Positions 54,431 through 62,929 of a stretch of DNA of 64,000 nt are shown here, one piece after another (the first letter of the stretch is position 1; the number at the start of each line of letters is the position of its first letter). Both the position numbers and the translations under genes were made by a program. The notes beneath the pieces were generated by a model, which worked only from the letters and a program-made list of their open reading frames with translations, had not been told where the DNA came from and did not search any database. The stretch is from Emcibacter nanhaiensis (GTDB lineage: Bacteria; Pseudomonadota; Alphaproteobacteria; Sphingomonadales; Emcibacteraceae): NCBI RefSeq assembly GCF_006385175.1, contig NZ_VFIY01000004.1, positions 62,001 through 126,000 of the forward strand. Direction: 5' to 3'.

Positions 54431-55429
54431 TTACAGCCAGTCGGGGCAGGGCAGTCCCTTTTCCTTCAGGAATTCCGGGTTGAATATTTTGCTCTGATAG
54501 CGGGCGCCGTTATCGCAGAGTACGGTTGCGATAGTATGGCCGGGGCCCATCTCCTTTGCAAGCCGGATGGCGGATGCCACATTGATGCCGCTGGAGGAGC
54601 CCAGGCACAGCCCCTCATGCTTCAGCAGGTCGAAGATCACTTCCAGGGCCTCCGCATCGGGAATCTGGTAGGCGTCATCCACCTCGATACCTTCCAGGTT
54701 GGCGGTGATCCGCCCCTGGCCGATGCCTTCGGTGATGGACGAGCCTTCCGCTTTCAACTCGCCGTGCTTGTAATAATTGAACAGTGCTGCGCCCATGGGA
54801 TCGGCAAGGACGATCTTGACATCCTTGTTGCGTTCCTTGAGTGCCATGGAAACGCCGCCCAGGGTGCCGCCGCTGCCCACCGCACAGGTAAAGGCGTCTA
54901 TGGTGCCGTCGGTCTGGTTCCAGATTTCCGGTCCGGTGCCATAATAGTGGGCGTCCCGGTTGGCGGTATTGTCAAACTGGTTGGCCCAGACGGCGCCGTT
55001 GGGCGAGGTGGCGGCGATTTCCTCAGCCAGTCGCCCGGAGTATTTCACATAGTTGTTGGGGTCCCGGTAAGGCACGGCGGGCACCAGCCTGAGGTCACAG
55101 CCGCACAGTCGCAGCATGTCCTTTTTTTCCTGGGACTGGGTTTCCGGCATGACAATGACGGTCTTATAACCCAAGGCGTTGCCGACCAGGGCAAGTCCAA
55201 TGCCGGTATTGCCGGCGGTCCCTTCGACGATTGTGCCGCCCGGCTTCAGAAGGCCCTTCTTTTCCGCATCCCGTACAATATAGAGCGCCGCCCGATCCTT
55301 GATCGAGCCACCGGGATTCATAAATTCGGCCTTGCCCAGAATGGTGCAGCCGGTTTCTTCAGAGGCTTTCTTCAGTTTGATGAGAGGGGTATTGCCAATA
55401 ACCCCGACGAAACCGTCTCGGATATCCAT
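54431..55429 (-). CDS. cysK: Cysteine synthase
   Basis: A 332-residue O-acetylserine sulfhydrylase of the PLP beta family. The PLP Lys is in NPGGSIKDRAALYIV, the phosphate loop is EGTAGNTGIGLALVG, and GSGGTLGGVSMAL with GSSSGINVASAI complete the site. The protein is closer in pattern to the CysK/CysM-like forms that open DGFVGVIGNTPLIKL. It is preceded by the ACT gene (63 bp) and followed by sseA. Confidence 0.93.
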   Translation of the reverse strand: MDIRDGFVGVIGNTPLIKLKKASEETGCTILGKAEFMNPGGSIKDRAALYIVRDAEKKGLLKPGGTIVEGTAGNTGIGLALVGNALGYKTVIVMPETQSQEKKDMLRLCGCDLRLVPAVPYRDPNNYVKYSGRLAEEIAATSPNGAVWANQFDNTANRDAHYYGTGPEIWNQTDGTIDAFTCAVGSGGTLGGVSMALKERNKDVKIVLADPMGAALFNYYKHGELKAEGSSITEGIGQGRITANLEGIEVDDAYQIPDAEALEVIFDLLKHEGLCLGSSSGINVASAIRLAKEMGPGHTIATVLCDNGARYQSKIFNPEFLKEKGLPCPDWL

Positions 55430-55492
55430 AGTTGAACCTTATGCTTTTTTGAATGTCCTATAAATAAGCCCCGGCACCCATCGCCGCAAGGG

Positions 55493-55786
55493 TTAAGATG
55501 CAAGTTTTGCCTGTCCCGCGCCGAGGATGACTTCACGGCGTAAATGGGAAACACCGACCAGGGCGGAAAGTTTTCCGCTCAGGCGTTGCTGGAGATGCTC
55601 TTCCACGCCTTCAGTATAGACATCAACGGCAAGCAGGCCGTCAACAAAATGACTGGCTTTTACAAGCTGCGGGCACAGCCCCGCCCGCTCGAAAACCGCA
55701 AGGATGCGGGGCAGGGATCCCGGTGTGTTTTCTGCTGTCAGGGAAAAATGGACGGTATGATGGAAACAATTCAGACGCGACGACAT
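55493..55786 (-). CDS. Small ACT-domain protein
   Basis: A 97-residue protein that is almost only one ACT domain: VHFSLTAENTPGSLPRILAV, FERAGLCPQLVKAS, LAVDVYTEG and RREVIL. It resembles the small acetolactate synthase subunit IlvM, but no ilv gene is near. ATG at 55786 has AGGAGAA before it and is preferred to the longer frame from 55828. As the first gene of a cysteine/methionine set it may sense an amino acid, which is an inference. Confidence 0.82.
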   Translation of the reverse strand: MSSRLNCFHHTVHFSLTAENTPGSLPRILAVFERAGLCPQLVKASHFVDGLLAVDVYTEGVEEHLQQRLSGKLSALVGVSHLRREVILGAGQAKLAS

Positions 55787-55829
55787 GTGCGTTCTCCTGT
55801 AAACGAGTGATTTCTTGAAAAATGGCAAC

Positions 55830-55868
55830 GCCCGAACGGGCTTTTCCCGGTTTTACGCGAAAACCGGG
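55830..55868 (-). promoter_or_regulatory. Structured leader of the sulfur amino-acid operon
   Basis: On the minus strand, a 9-bp hairpin (CCCGGTTTT-CGCGT-AAAACCGGG, 55868-55846) is followed 4 nt later by GCCC-GTTC-GGGC (55841-55830), then GTTGCCATTTTTC. The pair lies 44 bp before the ACT start codon. It could be an attenuator or a cis-regulatory RNA; I could not match it to a known SAM riboswitch class. Confidence 0.45.
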
Positions 55869-55962
55869 CTCATAATTCGGGAAATACACATTCGTTTCAG
55901 GCAATAATGTTTCATGGTTTGATCTCTAGGGAAAAGGGAGTCATAAGTCAAAGAATAGTTTT

Positions 55963-55980
55963 GCGGACTTCGGCGTCCGC
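55963..55980 (+). promoter_or_regulatory. Leader hairpin before queF
   Basis: GCGGAC-TTCGGC-GTCCGC, a perfect 6-bp stem 26 bp upstream of queF. No T-run follows. It does not match the preQ1-I consensus. Confidence 0.4.
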
Positions 55981-56006
55981 TAATTTCTGATTTTGAGGAC
56001 AAGGAA

Positions 56007-56471
56007 ATGTCAAAAGAAGTCTATCAGGGTCTCTCCCAACTGGGCGGCAGTTCACAACTTCCCGAGAATCCCGACGAGGCCGTTCTGGAAAAGGTGAAAA
56101 ATCCCCGGCCGGAATCCGCCTATTTCGTGCGCTTTACCTGTCCCGAGTTTACCTCGCTATGCCCGGTCACGGGACAGCCGGATTTTGCCCACCTGGTGAT
56201 CGACTATGTGCCGGGCGAACTTCTGGTCGAGAGTAAATCACTCAAGCTCTACCTCCATTCCTTCCGCAATCATGCCGGCTTCCACGAGGACTGTACCGTC
56301 GGTATTGCGGAACGGCTGGTCGACGAACTGAAGCCGGTGTGGCTGAGAATCGGCGGCTATTGGTATCCGCGCGGCGGCATCCCGATTGACGTGTTTTTCC
56401 AGACCGGTGAGCCGCCCGAAGGCGTCTGGATTCCGGACCAGGGCGTCCCGCCCTATCGCGGAAGGGGTTAA
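56007..56471 (+). CDS. queF: NADPH-dependent 7-cyano-7-deazaguanine reductase
   Basis: QueF reduces preQ0 to preQ1 in queuosine synthesis. The 154-residue protein is the short (unimodular, YkvM) form: catalytic Cys in [15 protein letters not shown], the QueF motif [15 protein letters not shown] with the substrate-binding Glu, and an Asp in FHEDCTVGI. An ACAAGGAAATG ribosome binding site is present. It stands next to queE and queC on the opposite strand. Confidence 0.96.
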   Translation: MSKEVYQGLSQLGGSSQLPENPDEAVLEKVKNPRPESAYFVRFTCPEFTSLCPVTGQPDFAHLVIDYVPGELLVESKSLKLYLHSFRNHAGFHEDCTVGIAERLVDELKPVWLRIGGYWYPRGGIPIDVFFQTGEPPEGVWIPDQGVPPYRGRG

Positions 56472-56505
56472 AATGTTCGTAGATGCAGGTAATGATTGAA
56501 GTTCC

Positions 56506-56523
56506 CTTTACGTTAAGGTAAAG
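56506..56523. promoter_or_regulatory. CTTTAC-GTTAAG-GTAAAG inverted repeat
   Basis: Six-base arms around a 6-bp centre, 68 bp before the MarR start, flanked by two AAGTTCCC-type repeats (56499 and 56522). It may be the autoregulatory site of the MarR protein; the shape also resembles operators of MerR-family regulators. Confidence 0.45.
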
Positions 56524-56590
56524 TTCCCAGAACCGACAGTGTTACAAACAAAATTCCATCTCCACTGTCGACAACAGGATGGTTGGTAGT

Positions 56591-57052
56591 ATGAATCCGA
56601 GTACCGAAGAAAAGGCCTTGATCGCGGAGGCCTTAGAAACTTGTGCCTGCCTGGGACTGCGTAAAACCTCGCGCGCAGTAACGAGACGCTTTGATACAAT
56701 TCTTGATCCGAGTTCGCTCCGATCGACGCAGGTCGTGATCCTGCTGGAACTTGCCCACAACGGCACAATGACGCTGAGCCAGTTGGCGGATGCCATGTTT
56801 ATGGAAAAGTCGTCCATGTCGAGGATGGTCAAAACCCTGGCGGACCGGGGATATATTTCCATCGAATATTCCGGGGGCAAGAGATATGCCTCCTATACCC
56901 TCGAACCGGAAGGGCTTGAGGCGATCCGCAATGTGGTGCCTTACTGGATGAAAGCACAGCAGGAATTCATTGACGCCCTTGGCGAGAATGACTGGAAGGA
57001 TATCCGCGAGGCTCTGCTTGCCGCCGCCAAGACCATGGCGGGCAAATCCTGA
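56591..57052 (+). CDS. MarR-family transcriptional regulator
   Basis: A 153-residue winged-helix regulator: LRSTQVVILLELAHNGTMTLSQLADAMFM (parts) includes the first HTH helices, MEKSSMSRMVKTLADRGYI the recognition helix, and YASYTLEPEGLEAI the wing and following helix. ATG 56591 is chosen because the AGGATGG upstream can then act as ribosome binding site; ATG 56579 would overlap it. The inverted repeat at 56506 may be its operator. It lies within the queuosine genes, but a link is not shown. Confidence 0.88.
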   Translation: MNPSTEEKALIAEALETCACLGLRKTSRAVTRRFDTILDPSSLRSTQVVILLELAHNGTMTLSQLADAMFMEKSSMSRMVKTLADRGYISIEYSGGKRYASYTLEPEGLEAIRNVVPYWMKAQQEFIDALGENDWKDIREALLAAAKTMAGKS

Positions 57053-57058
57053 TCGCGC

Positions 57059-57718
57059 CTAGGGAATATCAAGTATTTTATGAGTCTGCAGACTGACGCG
57101 CCATTTCGGGTGACGCCGACAGTATTCCACCACTTTTTGTGTATTGGCCAGGCGCGTGGTCTCGGCGTCCGCCCCGATCCCGTCCATCGGCTGCAGGAAA
57201 AAATATTCAAAGTCCAGATGAGCCACGTCTTCAGGGGAAATGTCCTTCTGCGGATAGACCAGTTTTAACTCGTGGCCGCTGGTTTGCTCCAGCTTGTCGA
57301 GCCTTTTCGGGCTGACACAAATCCAGTCCAGGTCCGCAGGGGCGGGCAGGGTGCCGTTGGTTTCCACCGCCACCTCAAAACCTTTGGCATGAAAGGCTTG
57401 TATCAGGGGAGCATCAAGTTGCAGCAACGGCTCGCCGCCGGTACAGACGATGTAGGGGATGCCGCTATCGTCAGCCTCATTGTCCCATAGCGCCCGGGCG
57501 GCCAGCGCCAGTTTTTCCGCTGAGGCGAATTTTCCGCCGCCGGGACCGCCGGTGCCGACAAAGTCAGTATCGCAGAAGGTGCATTCCGCCGCTGCCCGGT
57601 CTTCCTCGCGCCCGCTCCACAGGTTGCAGCCGGCAAAGCGGCAGAAGACGGCGGCCCGCCCGGCCTGGGCGCCTTCACCCTGCAGCGTGTAAAACAGTTC
57701 CTTGACGGTATAGGTCAT
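57059..57718 (-). CDS. queE: 7-carboxy-7-deazaguanine synthase
   Basis: A radical SAM enzyme that contracts the pterin ring to CDG in preQ0 synthesis. In 219 residues it opens with VKELFYTLQGEG and has the unusual CX14CX2C cluster motif (GCNLWSGREEDR...ECTFCDTDF) found in QueE of several proteobacteria, plus TGGEPLLQ and VETNGT. ATG 57718 gives the standard start; the open frame runs to 57769 into queC. It starts 7 bp after the queC stop. Confidence 0.95.
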   Translation of the reverse strand: MTYTVKELFYTLQGEGAQAGRAAVFCRFAGCNLWSGREEDRAAAECTFCDTDFVGTGGPGGGKFASAEKLALAARALWDNEADDSGIPYIVCTGGEPLLQLDAPLIQAFHAKGFEVAVETNGTLPAPADLDWICVSPKRLDKLEQTSGHELKLVYPQKDISPEDVAHLDFEYFFLQPMDGIGADAETTRLANTQKVVEYCRRHPKWRVSLQTHKILDIP

Positions 57719-57725
57719 ATTCGGT

Positions 57726-58433
57726 TTAGTCCTGATAGGCGACCGGGTCAGTGGTGCCGGCTTCGGCAAATCCTTTCAGGCGCAGCTGGCAGGCATCACA
57801 ATGGCCGCAGGCGCGCCCCTGTTCATCCGGATCATAGCAGCTTATGGTCTGGCTGTAATCAACGCCGAGCGCAAGCCCGGTTTTGACAATCTCCCCCTTG
57901 GTCATGTCAATCAGCGGCGTATGGATGGTCAGATGCCGGGCATCCTGGGTGCCGGCCCTGGTGGCCAGGTTGGCCATGACTTCATAGGCCTTGATGAATT
58001 CGGGCCGGCAGTCGGGATAGCCGCTGTAATCCATGGCATTGACGCCAATAAAGATATCGTCAGCGCCCAGCACCTCGGCCCAGCCCAGGGCAAAGGACAG
58101 GAAGATGGTATTGCGGGCCGGCACATAAGTCACCGGGACATCGGCGCCCATGTCTTCGTGGCTGCGGTCCTTGGGCACCGGAATATCATCGGTCAGGGCG
58201 GAGCCGCCGAAAGCCGCCAGGTCGATATTGGCAATCACATGTTTCCTGATGCCCATCGCTTGCGCCACCCGTTTGGCGGCGTCCAGTTCAATGGTATGGC
58301 GCTGGCCGTAGCTGAAGCTGAGGCCATAGACTTCATAGCCTTCCTTCTGGGCAATGGCGACACAGGTGGACGAATCCAGCCCGCCACTGAGCAGGACAAC
58401 AGCTTTTTTCGGTTCCGCAGTTGACTCGGACAT
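57726..58433 (-). CDS. queC: 7-cyano-7-deazaguanine synthase
   Basis: QueC converts CDG and ammonia to preQ0 at the cost of ATP. The 235-residue protein has the PP-loop [35 protein letters not shown], and the C-terminal zinc site [20 protein letters not shown]. It is the first gene of the queC-queE operon. queD is not in the window. Confidence 0.96.
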   Translation of the reverse strand: MSESTAEPKKAVVLLSGGLDSSTCVAIAQKEGYEVYGLSFSYGQRHTIELDAAKRVAQAMGIRKHVIANIDLAAFGGSALTDDIPVPKDRSHEDMGADVPVTYVPARNTIFLSFALGWAEVLGADDIFIGVNAMDYSGYPDCRPEFIKAYEVMANLATRAGTQDARHLTIHTPLIDMTKGEIVKTGLALGVDYSQTISCYDPDEQGRACGHCDACQLRLKGFAEAGTTDPVAYQD

Positions 58434-58594
58434 TTGATCCTCTTTCCTTAAAAACAGGCCTCACATACCGCAATTTGCTTCAAAGAGCCAGAAAGATTCC
58501 GTATATCATCCCTACCGGACTATGCATATCCAGCGTTTGACCGCCCGGGCATGTGCTGAGATAATATCCTAAAGACCAGTATAGAGGATCACCG

Positions 58595-59179
58595 ATGCCA
58601 CTTTCCAGCCCCGCCCCCCGCAAGCACCTGCATACCAGGACCATCACCTACACCGGCTATGAGCGCGACGACGGGCTGTGGGATATCGAGGGGCATATGA
58701 CGGACACCAAGACCTATGCCTTTGAAAACCAGTGGCGCGGCGAAATCCAGCCGGGTGAGCCGGTGCACGAAATGTGGGTACGCCTGACCCTGGATGACAA
58801 TTATGTCATTCAGGATATCGAGGCAGTGACCGACAATAGTCCGTTTGAAATGTGTCCCGCCATTGTTTCCTCCTATAAAAGGCTGATCGGGGTCAGGATC
58901 GGCGCCGGCTGGCGCAAACATATCCGCGAGCGAGTTGGCGGGGTGGCGGGCTGCACCCATATCACCGAACTTCTCTATCCGCTCGGCACCGCGGCCATGC
59001 AGACCATGACGCCCGGGCTGATGAAAAAGGCGGAAGAGGCAGGGGAAGACCTCACCCGGCCCAGACAGCGTCCGCCGGTACTCAACACCTGCCATGCCTG
59101 GGCGACCACGTCACCGGCGGTGAAACAGTTCCTGCCCGATTATTATGAGGGGCCGAAATCTGAAGAGGGGGAAGAGTAG
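58595..59179 (+). CDS. DUF2889 family protein
   Basis: A 194-residue cytoplasmic protein with the DUF2889 pattern: HTRTITYTGYERDDGLWDIE, EMWVRLTLDDNYVIQDIEAV and GVRIGAGWRKHIRERVGG followed by CTHITELLYPL. The function is unknown. The conserved Cys/His in GCTHITEL and a late NTCHAW suggest a metal or active site. The acidic C-terminus ends close to the convergent DUF4169 gene. Confidence 0.9.
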   Translation: MPLSSPAPRKHLHTRTITYTGYERDDGLWDIEGHMTDTKTYAFENQWRGEIQPGEPVHEMWVRLTLDDNYVIQDIEAVTDNSPFEMCPAIVSSYKRLIGVRIGAGWRKHIRERVGGVAGCTHITELLYPLGTAAMQTMTPGLMKKAEEAGEDLTRPRQRPPVLNTCHAWATTSPAVKQFLPDYYEGPKSEEGEE

Positions 59180-59182
59180 GGG

Positions 59183-59371
59183 TTATTCTTCTTCGTCGCT
59201 GCCGAGCTTGCTCTGGTCCAGCCGCTTGGTCTCAAGCTCGGTGGATTTGCGACCGAATTCCTTTTCCGCTTTGGTGCGGCCGAATTTGACGCGGTTTTCC
59301 TCTGCCTGTTTTTCTTTTGCCTTGCGGGCCAATTGTTTTTTGGCCCGGGCAAAGCTGATGACGTTATTCAT
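59183..59371 (-). CDS. DUF4169 family small protein
   Basis: A 62-residue, highly charged helical protein: MNNVISFARAKKQLARK, ENRVKFGRTKAEKE and TKRLDQSKL match DUF4169, a small family of alphaproteobacteria with no known role. It is convergent with the DUF2889 gene (3-bp gap). Confidence 0.88.
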   Translation of the reverse strand: MNNVISFARAKKQLARKAKEKQAEENRVKFGRTKAEKEFGRKSTELETKRLDQSKLGSDEEE

Positions 59372-59440
59372 GCTAAATCCCCTTTTGGGCGCGCACTATA
59401 GCACACTAGAGCGGCGGGTCCAGAGGGGACGTGAAGAAAA

Positions 59441-59475
59441 GAAAAAGGGTCCGGCCTGTTCAGGCGGACCCTTTT
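59441..59475 (-). terminator. Terminator of tRNA-Asn
   Basis: On the minus strand AAAAGGGTCCG and CGGACCCTTTTT form an 11-bp stem with T5, 6 bp after the CCA end of the tRNA. Confidence 0.85.
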
Positions 59476-59480
59476 GGTAT

Positions 59481-59556
59481 TGGCTCCCCGAGCAGGACTC
59501 GAACCTGCGACAAATAGATTAACAGTCTACTGCTCTACCAACTGAGCTATCGGGGA
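59481..59556 (-). tRNA. tRNA-Asn (anticodon GUU)
   Basis: On the minus strand, acceptor TCCCCGA pairs with TCGGGGA-type 3' sequence followed by G and encoded CCA. The anticodon loop CTGTTAA carries GTT. The D arm (TAGCTCAGTTGGTAGAGCA) and T arm (CAGGTTCGAGTCCTG) are standard; length 76. Confidence 0.96.
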
Positions 59557-59592
59557 TCATGGCAGATGCCGGACTTGCGTGCCGACGGCCAC

Positions 59593-59621
59593 CTTATACA
59601 GAGAGAAAAAAGCTCTGCCAA
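59593..59621 (-). promoter_or_regulatory. Candidate promoter of tRNA-Asn
   Basis: On the minus strand, TTGGCA (59621-59616) and TATAAG (59598-59593) are separated by 17 bp, 36 bp before the 5' end of the tRNA. Confidence 0.5.
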
Positions 59622-59912
59622 CAGAAAAATTCAAAAAAATGCAATCAGAATCACCAGTGCTGGATCAACGGGAGAAACAAGCCGGAGTCGGGTGCGAGTC
59701 TCTGGTTTGTCGAGGTTTCGAGAGCGTCGCAAAATGGCATGGTTAAGAATAGTTAACTATAACCGATTGTAAATAAAGACTATATCAGAACGTTGTCAAT
59801 AATGATTCATAGTCGTTGACGCCGGGCGGCTGGAATGCCTAGACTTTTTACAGTTTTACCGGAATAGTTGTATTTCAAAGAATTAGCTTTTTCGAACATA
59901 TTTCGGACATTT

Positions 59913-59932
59913 TTATCACTTAGCTGTGATAA
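59913..59932. promoter_or_regulatory. TTATCAC-TTAGCT-GTGATAA inverted repeat
   Basis: Perfect 7-bp arms around 6 bp, 43 bp before the start codon at 59976. The place and symmetry suggest an operator; the regulator is unknown. Confidence 0.5.
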
Positions 59933-59975
59933 GGCACGAATGTGTTGATGGCTTGATTTAAGGATTTTTTTTGGA

Positions 59976-60389
59976 ATGAATTTAACGTCACCTGACGCTG
60001 ATCTGGTTCATATTGAGTGGCTTGATCAGAAAATCGGCATTTTACGGGTCTATGAGTCCCCGGTAACGCCAGCCCAGATCGCGAAAGGGATCCCCTATAT
60101 CTTTTTTACGGTGGTCCAGGTTACGGAGGAAGGGGATGCCCTGTTGAAAGGGGCCCTGGAATTTCCCATGCGGGCGCTGAAACTGATTATCCGTTTTGCC
60201 CAGCGGAAAACAAACTGGAACATGCTGCTGTGGGAACGTCCCTCCGTCGGCTATGATGTCTTTCTCAAGATCCGGGAAAACGGCATCGACGGCTGCAAGA
60301 TGATCAAGAAATTCTATAATTCAACATCCGAAAGCCTGTACGACAGGGAATATGTTTCCGCCGAGCAGACCATGCTGTCCGTCGCCTGA
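59976..60389 (+). CDS. Unrecognised 137-residue cytoplasmic protein
   Basis: I do not recognise this protein. It has no signal peptide or membrane span and a mixed alpha/beta composition: two early strands (LVHIEWLDQKIGILRVY), the segment GIPYIFFTVVQVTEEGDALL, a basic helix (LKLIIRFAQRKTNW) and a C-terminal EYVSAEQTML. Codon use looks normal for the window. AAGGA lies 11 bp before the ATG. It is monocistronic behind a symmetric operator-like site and is followed by the convergent tRNA-Cys gene. Confidence 0.65.
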   Translation: MNLTSPDADLVHIEWLDQKIGILRVYESPVTPAQIAKGIPYIFFTVVQVTEEGDALLKGALEFPMRALKLIIRFAQRKTNWNMLLWERPSVGYDVFLKIRENGIDGCKMIKKFYNSTSESLYDREYVSAEQTMLSVA

Positions 60390-60429
60390 ACCGGGACGGC
60401 CATTCCATATCTTGCGGAGAGTAGGGGAA

Positions 60430-60503
60430 TGGAGGTGCGGACCGGAATCGAACCGGTGTACACGGATTTGCAATCCGCTGCGTAGCCACTCCGCCACCGC
60501 ACC
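60430..60503 (-). tRNA. tRNA-Cys (anticodon GCA)
   Basis: On the minus strand, acceptor GGTGCGG pairs with CCGCACC, discriminator T and encoded CCA. The anticodon arm GGATTGCAAATCC carries GCA (60471-60469). T arm CCGGTTCGATTCCGG; 74 nt. Confidence 0.96.
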
Positions 60504-60660
60504 AAGGTGTGACGACTTTTATTTCCATTGACCCGTAAAAGCAAGCGCTTTTTACATATGACTGTTTTTGCAGCCCGCCTGGATTTTTTCCTGTTTTTCC
60601 GCAGATATGAATGAAATAATGAAACTTGTCGATAAGAATGGTTCTCTTGTCGAGAGAATG

Positions 60661-60689
60661 TTGTCATTCGCAGCGCAAGACTATATATA
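60661..60689 (+). promoter_or_regulatory. Candidate promoter of pcm
   Basis: TTGTCA (60661-60666) and TATATA (60684-60689) with a 17-bp spacer, 49 bp before the pcm start codon. Confidence 0.6.
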
Positions 60690-60738
60690 GACATCAACAA
60701 TTCGAAAAACAGGCCAATATTATTTAGGAACGTTTCAA

Positions 60739-61392
60739 ATGACTAATTCAGCCCAGGCCAGAAGCAGCATGATCGAGGGGCAGCTTCGTCCCAACAATAT
60801 TACGGATGAGCGTGTTATCGAGGCGATTGCTTCGGTGAACCGGGAAAAATTTGTCCCCAAGGCCTATGCTGGCGTCGCTTATGTGGATGAAGACATCCGC
60901 GTTGCTGAAGGGCGTTATCTGATGGAGCCGATGGTCTTTGCCCGCCTGTTGAGCGAAGCCCACGTCAAGCCGACCGACCTGGCGCTGGATATCGCTTGTG
61001 GCACCGGGTACTCCTCCGCCATTCTTGGACGCCTGGCCGAGGCCGTGGTTGCCCTTGAGGAAGATGAGGATCTGGTCAACTCTGCAACGGCGGTCCTGGC
61101 TGAGGAAGCCTGTGACAATGTGGCGGTCGTCAAGGGTGACGTTACCGCTGGACTGGCCAAACAGGGCCCCTATGATCTGATTTTTATCAACGGCATGGTT
61201 GATGAAATTCCGGAGGCGATCCTCGATCAGCTGTCTGAAGAGGGACGGGTTGTTTGCGTGCTTAATGATCGTGGCGTCGGGAAAGCCTGTCTGGTGACGT
61301 ATAAGGACAAGGTGCGCGGCGTGCGCATCCTTTTTGATGCCGCGATACCGCCGTTGGCGGCATTTGCAAAGAAAGCCGAATTCAGTTTCTGA
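60739..61392 (+). CDS. pcm: Protein-L-isoaspartate O-methyltransferase family protein
   Basis: A 217-residue class I methyltransferase of the PCMT family: MIEGQLRPNNITDERVIEAI and REKFVPKAYAGVAYVDEDI in the N-terminal part, the SAM-binding motif ALDIACGTGYSSAILGRLA, and acidic VVALEEDEDL. The IEGQLRP opening is typical of the alphaproteobacterial form encoded next to tolC, which may not have the classic repair activity. The usual PCMT motif is only partly conserved, so the substrate is left open. Confidence 0.92.
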   Translation: MTNSAQARSSMIEGQLRPNNITDERVIEAIASVNREKFVPKAYAGVAYVDEDIRVAEGRYLMEPMVFARLLSEAHVKPTDLALDIACGTGYSSAILGRLAEAVVALEEDEDLVNSATAVLAEEACDNVAVVKGDVTAGLAKQGPYDLIFINGMVDEIPEAILDQLSEEGRVVCVLNDRGVGKACLVTYKDKVRGVRILFDAAIPPLAAFAKKAEFSF

Positions 61393-61536
61393 AGCTGAAT
61401 TCTGCCTCCATTATTGTGCACGGGGACAATTTATTGATTGAGCACAATAATTTATCAATGTTTATGGGGTAGTGAGGGGCGTGCATTACTTTTGGGAAAG
61501 GGGATGGAAGTCCCTATACACCAGGGAAAGAATAAT

Positions 61537-62898
61537 ATGAAAAAATCGTTATGCGGAGTCGCAGTATCTGCCCTTACCTGTCTGGGGATGTCCGTTTCGG
61601 CGAATTCCGAGACACTTGATGAAGTACTGGCCCAGGCCTATATGAGCAACCCGACACTGGAGGCGCAACGGGCGTCACTTCGGGCCACGGACGAAAATAT
61701 CAACCAGGCCCGGTCCGGCTGGTTGCCCAATATCACTGCCAACGGCAGTGTATCCTATCAGGATACGCAGACCGACAGCCTGTTCGGTCGGAGTGGAACA
61801 ATTTATCCCAAATCTGCCAGCATTACCCTGCAGCAGAATCTCTTCACCGGCTTCCAGACCGTCAATACTACCAAGCAGGCCCGTAAGGAAGTGGAAGCGG
61901 CCCGCCAGAGCCTGCTGGACACCGAGCAGTCGGTCCTGCTGCAGGCTGTTTCAGCTTATGTGGATGTGAAGCGCGACGAGGCCGTGCTTGAACTGACTAA
62001 AAATAACGTCAAGGTTCTGCAGCGTCAGCTCGAGGCTAGCGAGGACCGGTTCCGGGTCGGGGAGATTACCCGAACTGATGTGGCCCAGTCCAAGGCCCGC
62101 CTGTCCGGCGCCATCACGGAGCGGATTCAGGCGGAAGCTAACCTGACCGCCAGCCGGTCCGCCTTTATGCGGGTGGTCGGCGACGCGCCGGCAACGCTGG
62201 AGGAAATTGAGGGCCTGCCGGCAATGCCGGCGTCCGAGGATGCCGCCCTGGATATGGCCCTGCGCTATTCGCCGACCCTGAATTCCGCCAAATATGTGGA
62301 AGAGGCCGCGAAATATAACGTGAAAAGCCAGTATGGCGGCCTGAGCCCGAGAGTAAGCCTGGAGGCAAGTTATGCCAAGTCATGGGATGCCAGCACCGTG
62401 ACCACCAATGTGACGTCCAAGGAAGTGGTCGCCCGCATGACGGTTCCGCTGTACCAGAGCGGCGCCCAGTCTTCCCGTATCCGTCAGGCCAAACAGCTGG
62501 AAAGTCAGCGTCGCCTTGAAGTCATCGCGGCGGAGCGCCAGGTGCGGGAGAATGTACAAAATGCCTGGGAAGGGTATCGCGAAGCTTCAGCCCGCATTGA
62601 ATCCACCCGCTCCCAGGTGGAAGCCAACGAGATTGCCCTTGAAGGTGTTCGCCAGGAAGCAGAAGTGGGCTCCCGTACCACACTGGACGTTCTGGATGCC
62701 GAACAGGAGCTGCTGACCTCTCGTGTCGAGAATGTCCGCTCCCGCCGCGACCAGATCGTTGCCGCCTTTACGCTGCTGCAGGCTATGGGCAAGCTGACGG
62801 CGCAGGATCTTCAGCTGGAAGCGGCCTATTATGACTCCCGCAAGAATACCGATCGTGTGGACGGTAAGCTGTACGGATTTGGCTCTGGGGAAGAATAA
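61537..62898 (+). CDS. tolC: TolC-family outer-membrane channel
   Basis: A 453-residue outer-membrane efflux/secretion channel with a signal peptide (ALTCLGMSVSANS), the opening ETLDEVLAQAYMSNPTLEAQRA, repeated long helices, and the conserved FTGFQTVNTTKQARKEVEAA and late EVGSRTTLDVLDAEQEL segments of both TolC halves. ATG 61537 follows AGGGAAAG and is preferred to the upstream frame. It is a likely outer component for the RND pump at 31019-34135, whose cluster has none. Confidence 0.95.
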   Translation: MKKSLCGVAVSALTCLGMSVSANSETLDEVLAQAYMSNPTLEAQRASLRATDENINQARSGWLPNITANGSVSYQDTQTDSLFGRSGTIYPKSASITLQQNLFTGFQTVNTTKQARKEVEAARQSLLDTEQSVLLQAVSAYVDVKRDEAVLELTKNNVKVLQRQLEASEDRFRVGEITRTDVAQSKARLSGAITERIQAEANLTASRSAFMRVVGDAPATLEEIEGLPAMPASEDAALDMALRYSPTLNSAKYVEEAAKYNVKSQYGGLSPRVSLEASYAKSWDASTVTTNVTSKEVVARMTVPLYQSGAQSSRIRQAKQLESQRRLEVIAAERQVRENVQNAWEGYREASARIESTRSQVEANEIALEGVRQEAEVGSRTTLDVLDAEQELLTSRVENVRSRRDQIVAAFTLLQAMGKLTAQDLQLEAAYYDSRKNTDRVDGKLYGFGSGEE

Positions 62899-62929
62899 GC
62901 GGGTGCAGGCCCGGTAAATGATTAAAATC

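Larger units (their letters stand above)
59557..59975. other. 419-bp gene-free region between tRNA-Asn and a small unknown gene
   Basis: No convincing gene. It holds the tRNA-Asn promoter (reverse strand, 59593-59621), an A/T-rich middle, and the inverted repeat at 59913-59932 before the gene at 59976. Confidence 0.6.

Noticed and set aside
52747-54483. 578-codon forward frame
   Set aside because: Antisense to metC and sseA, both with clear catalytic motifs.
55787-55930. SAM-II riboswitch before the sulfur operon
   Set aside because: The two hairpins do not fit the SAM-II pseudoknot core as I know it; reported only as an unassigned structured leader.
55921-56006. preQ1 riboswitch before queF
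   Set aside because: Only a simple GC hairpin is present; the A-rich tail and loop pairing of the preQ1-I aptamer are not visible.
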